DNA of 64,000 nt from Methanofollis sp. W23. Its GTDB lineage: Archaea; Halobacteriota; Methanomicrobia; Methanomicrobiales; Methanofollaceae. Each line of letters opens with the position of its first letter. The stretch's first letter is position 1. This document shows, piece after piece, positions 62,968 to 64,000 of this stretch. The position numbers and the translations under genes are program-made. Under the pieces are notes generated by a model. It was given only the letters and a program-made list of their open reading frames with translations, was not told where the DNA came from and ran no database searches. The DNA lies in assembly GCF_017875325.1 (NCBI RefSeq), contig NZ_JAGGMN010000001.1:2128140-2192139 (forward strand), written 5' to 3'.

Positions 62968-63429
62968 TCACCTCATCCTGTAGAGGAGGTCATTGATGTC
63001 CTCCCCATAGTTCCCGAGCGCCCCGCCCTGCTGGAAGGTGCGCTTGATCGTCCGGTAGCCCTTACGCGGCGGGTGAAGACGCAGAACAGGCTTCAGTTCA
63101 GGAATGTCCTGCATCGTCGCCTCACCCTTGCAGACCGCTGCCGCGAACTCTTCAATGCTCGCAAACTGGGAGTGGTCATGGACATACGCATCGGTAAGCC
63201 TGACATTCCCGGCCAGACGGCCCCGAGTGGAGAGAAGCGTCGCAATTGTCCGCTCGTCCACCTCGCCATAGGCGACATAGTCCTTGACCTTCCTGATCAT
63301 CCCCAGGTATGCCGGGGTGTCAGGGACCAGCACACAGTGGTTGATGTGGTGGAGACGGAGCATCTTGAGCGTGTCTTTGATATCGCGGCGCGTATTCACG
63401 ACGCCACGGACCTGCACGACTGCAAACAT
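62968..63429 (-). CDS. rpl30: Ribosomal protein L30 (uL30)
   Basis: The 153-residue protein starts [20 protein letters not shown] and is the archaeal-length uL30. [20 protein letters not shown] near the end is conserved. It lies between rps5 and rpl15 in the usual order. Confidence 0.95.
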   Translation of the reverse strand: MFAVVQVRGVVNTRRDIKDTLKMLRLHHINHCVLVPDTPAYLGMIRKVKDYVAYGEVDERTIATLLSTRGRLAGNVRLTDAYVHDHSQFASIEEFAAAVCKGEATMQDIPELKPVLRLHPPRKGYRTIKRTFQQGGALGNYGEDINDLLYRMR

Positions 63430-63430
63430 G

Positions 63431-64000
63431 TTACTCTGCCCCTCCGGTCCGGATCATATTCGTTGCCTTCAACGCATTGAAGGTCGCCTTGGCATAGTTG
63501 ATCGTCGTCCTGGTCTTCCCGCTTGAGAAAGCCCAGATATCCTTGACACCCGCGAAGTCGAGCACTTTCCTGCCGATTTCACCAGTGACCAGACCGATCC
63601 CCTGCGGAGCCGGCATCAGGGTGACCCTGACACTGCCAGCCTTGCCCTTGACCTGCACCGGGATCGAGTGTGTGGCTCCACACCCGCACTCCCAGCTCCC
63701 GCAGCCGCGGCGTACCTTGATGAGGTTGGTCTTTGCGTTATCAATTGCCTTTCGGATTGCGTTTCCGACCTGTGCATCCTTGGCCTGCCCCAGACCGATG
63801 TAGCCATCGTGGTTCCCGACGATGACCACAGCCCTGAATTTCACACGCCTGCCAGAGTCGGTCATCCGCTGGACCATCGAGATGTCAAGTACCTCGTCGT
63901 CCAGGTCAGGGAGGAAGGTATCGACGATCTGAGCCTCTTTAATTGGCTTCCCGCTATCGAGCACCTCGTCGATGCTCGCGATCTCGCCTGCCGCAACGGC
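63431..64000 (-). CDS. rps5: Ribosomal protein S5 (uS5), 5' end beyond the window
   Basis: The 190 visible residues include [20 protein letters not shown] and [20 protein letters not shown], signature parts of uS5. The frame stays open to the right edge ([20 protein letters not shown]), so the N-terminus lies outside. Only a short piece of the start is missing, judging from archaeal S5 lengths. Confidence 0.94.
   Translation of the reverse strand, partial: AVAAGEIASIDEVLDSGKPIKEAQIVDTFLPDLDDEVLDISMVQRMTDSGRRVKFRAVVIVGNHDGYIGLGQAKDAQVGNAIRKAIDNAKTNLIKVRRGCGSWECGCGATHSIPVQVKGKAGSVRVTLMPAPQGIGLVTGEIGRKVLDFAGVKDIWAFSSGKTRTTINYAKATFNALKATNMIRTGGAE

Overview
The window comes from a hydrogenotrophic methanogenic archaeon, most likely of the order Methanomicrobiales (Methanofollis/Methanoculleus-like). 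It carries nearly the whole central methanogenic pathway (ftr, fwd, hdr, mcr, mtr), coenzyme B biosynthesis genes, an F390 synthetase, archaeal SecY/ribosomal genes, archaeal TATA-type promoters and PGF-CTERM-type surface proteins. The Methanomicrobiales placement rests on gene content and on the joint fwd-hdr-mvhD operon without MvhAG; I could not test it by phylogeny.

Layout. (1) 1-7038, minus strand: one tightly overlapping operon with two tandem Mmp11-like proteins, a radical SAM enzyme, a shortened IorA-like thiamine-diphosphate enzyme, homocitrate synthase AksA, homoaconitase AksD/AksE and an unknown gene cut by the left edge. It makes the 2-oxosuberate chain of coenzyme B and may hold the unassigned later steps. 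(2) 7039-14778: two secreted surface proteins (one of about 1740 residues) and copies of a short inverted-repeat element. (3) 15128-37105: ftr divergent from fwdGF-hdrCBA-mvhD-fwdDBAC, then mcrBDCGA, then mtrEDCBAF, an MtrA-MtrG fusion, and mtrH. Together these cover CO2 reduction to the formyl level, electron bifurcation at heterodisulfide reductase, the Na+-pumping methyl transfer and methane release. (4) 37818-49085: a corrinoid-uptake-like locus. BtuC, an extended BtuD and a TIM-barrel protein lie on the minus strand. Opposite them are surface proteins with DUF4430 (transcobalamin beta-like) domains, an alpha-toroid plus BtuF fusion with a PGF-CTERM anchor, and two beta-propeller proteins. 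The combination resembles the two halves of animal intrinsic factor/transcobalamin wired to a BtuCD importer, next to genes for the corrinoid enzyme Mtr.

(5) 49377-58972: LemA and a DUF2207 membrane protein, a flavodoxin/split-barrel fusion, TrpF, a PaaK/F390-synthetase-type ligase, small hypotheticals and an auxin-efflux-family transporter, separated by gene-poor stretches rich in the inverted-repeat element. (6) 59369-64000, minus strand: the end of the archaeal spc-like ribosomal operon (S5 partial, L30, L15, SecY, adenylate kinase, EMC3/DUF106, cytidylate kinase).

The strongest candidates for something undescribed are the transcobalamin-like corrinoid capture locus, the MtrA-MtrG fusion beside a near-identical MtrA, and the coenzyme B operon with its orphan TPP and radical SAM enzymes. 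No tRNA, rRNA or CRISPR array was recognised.
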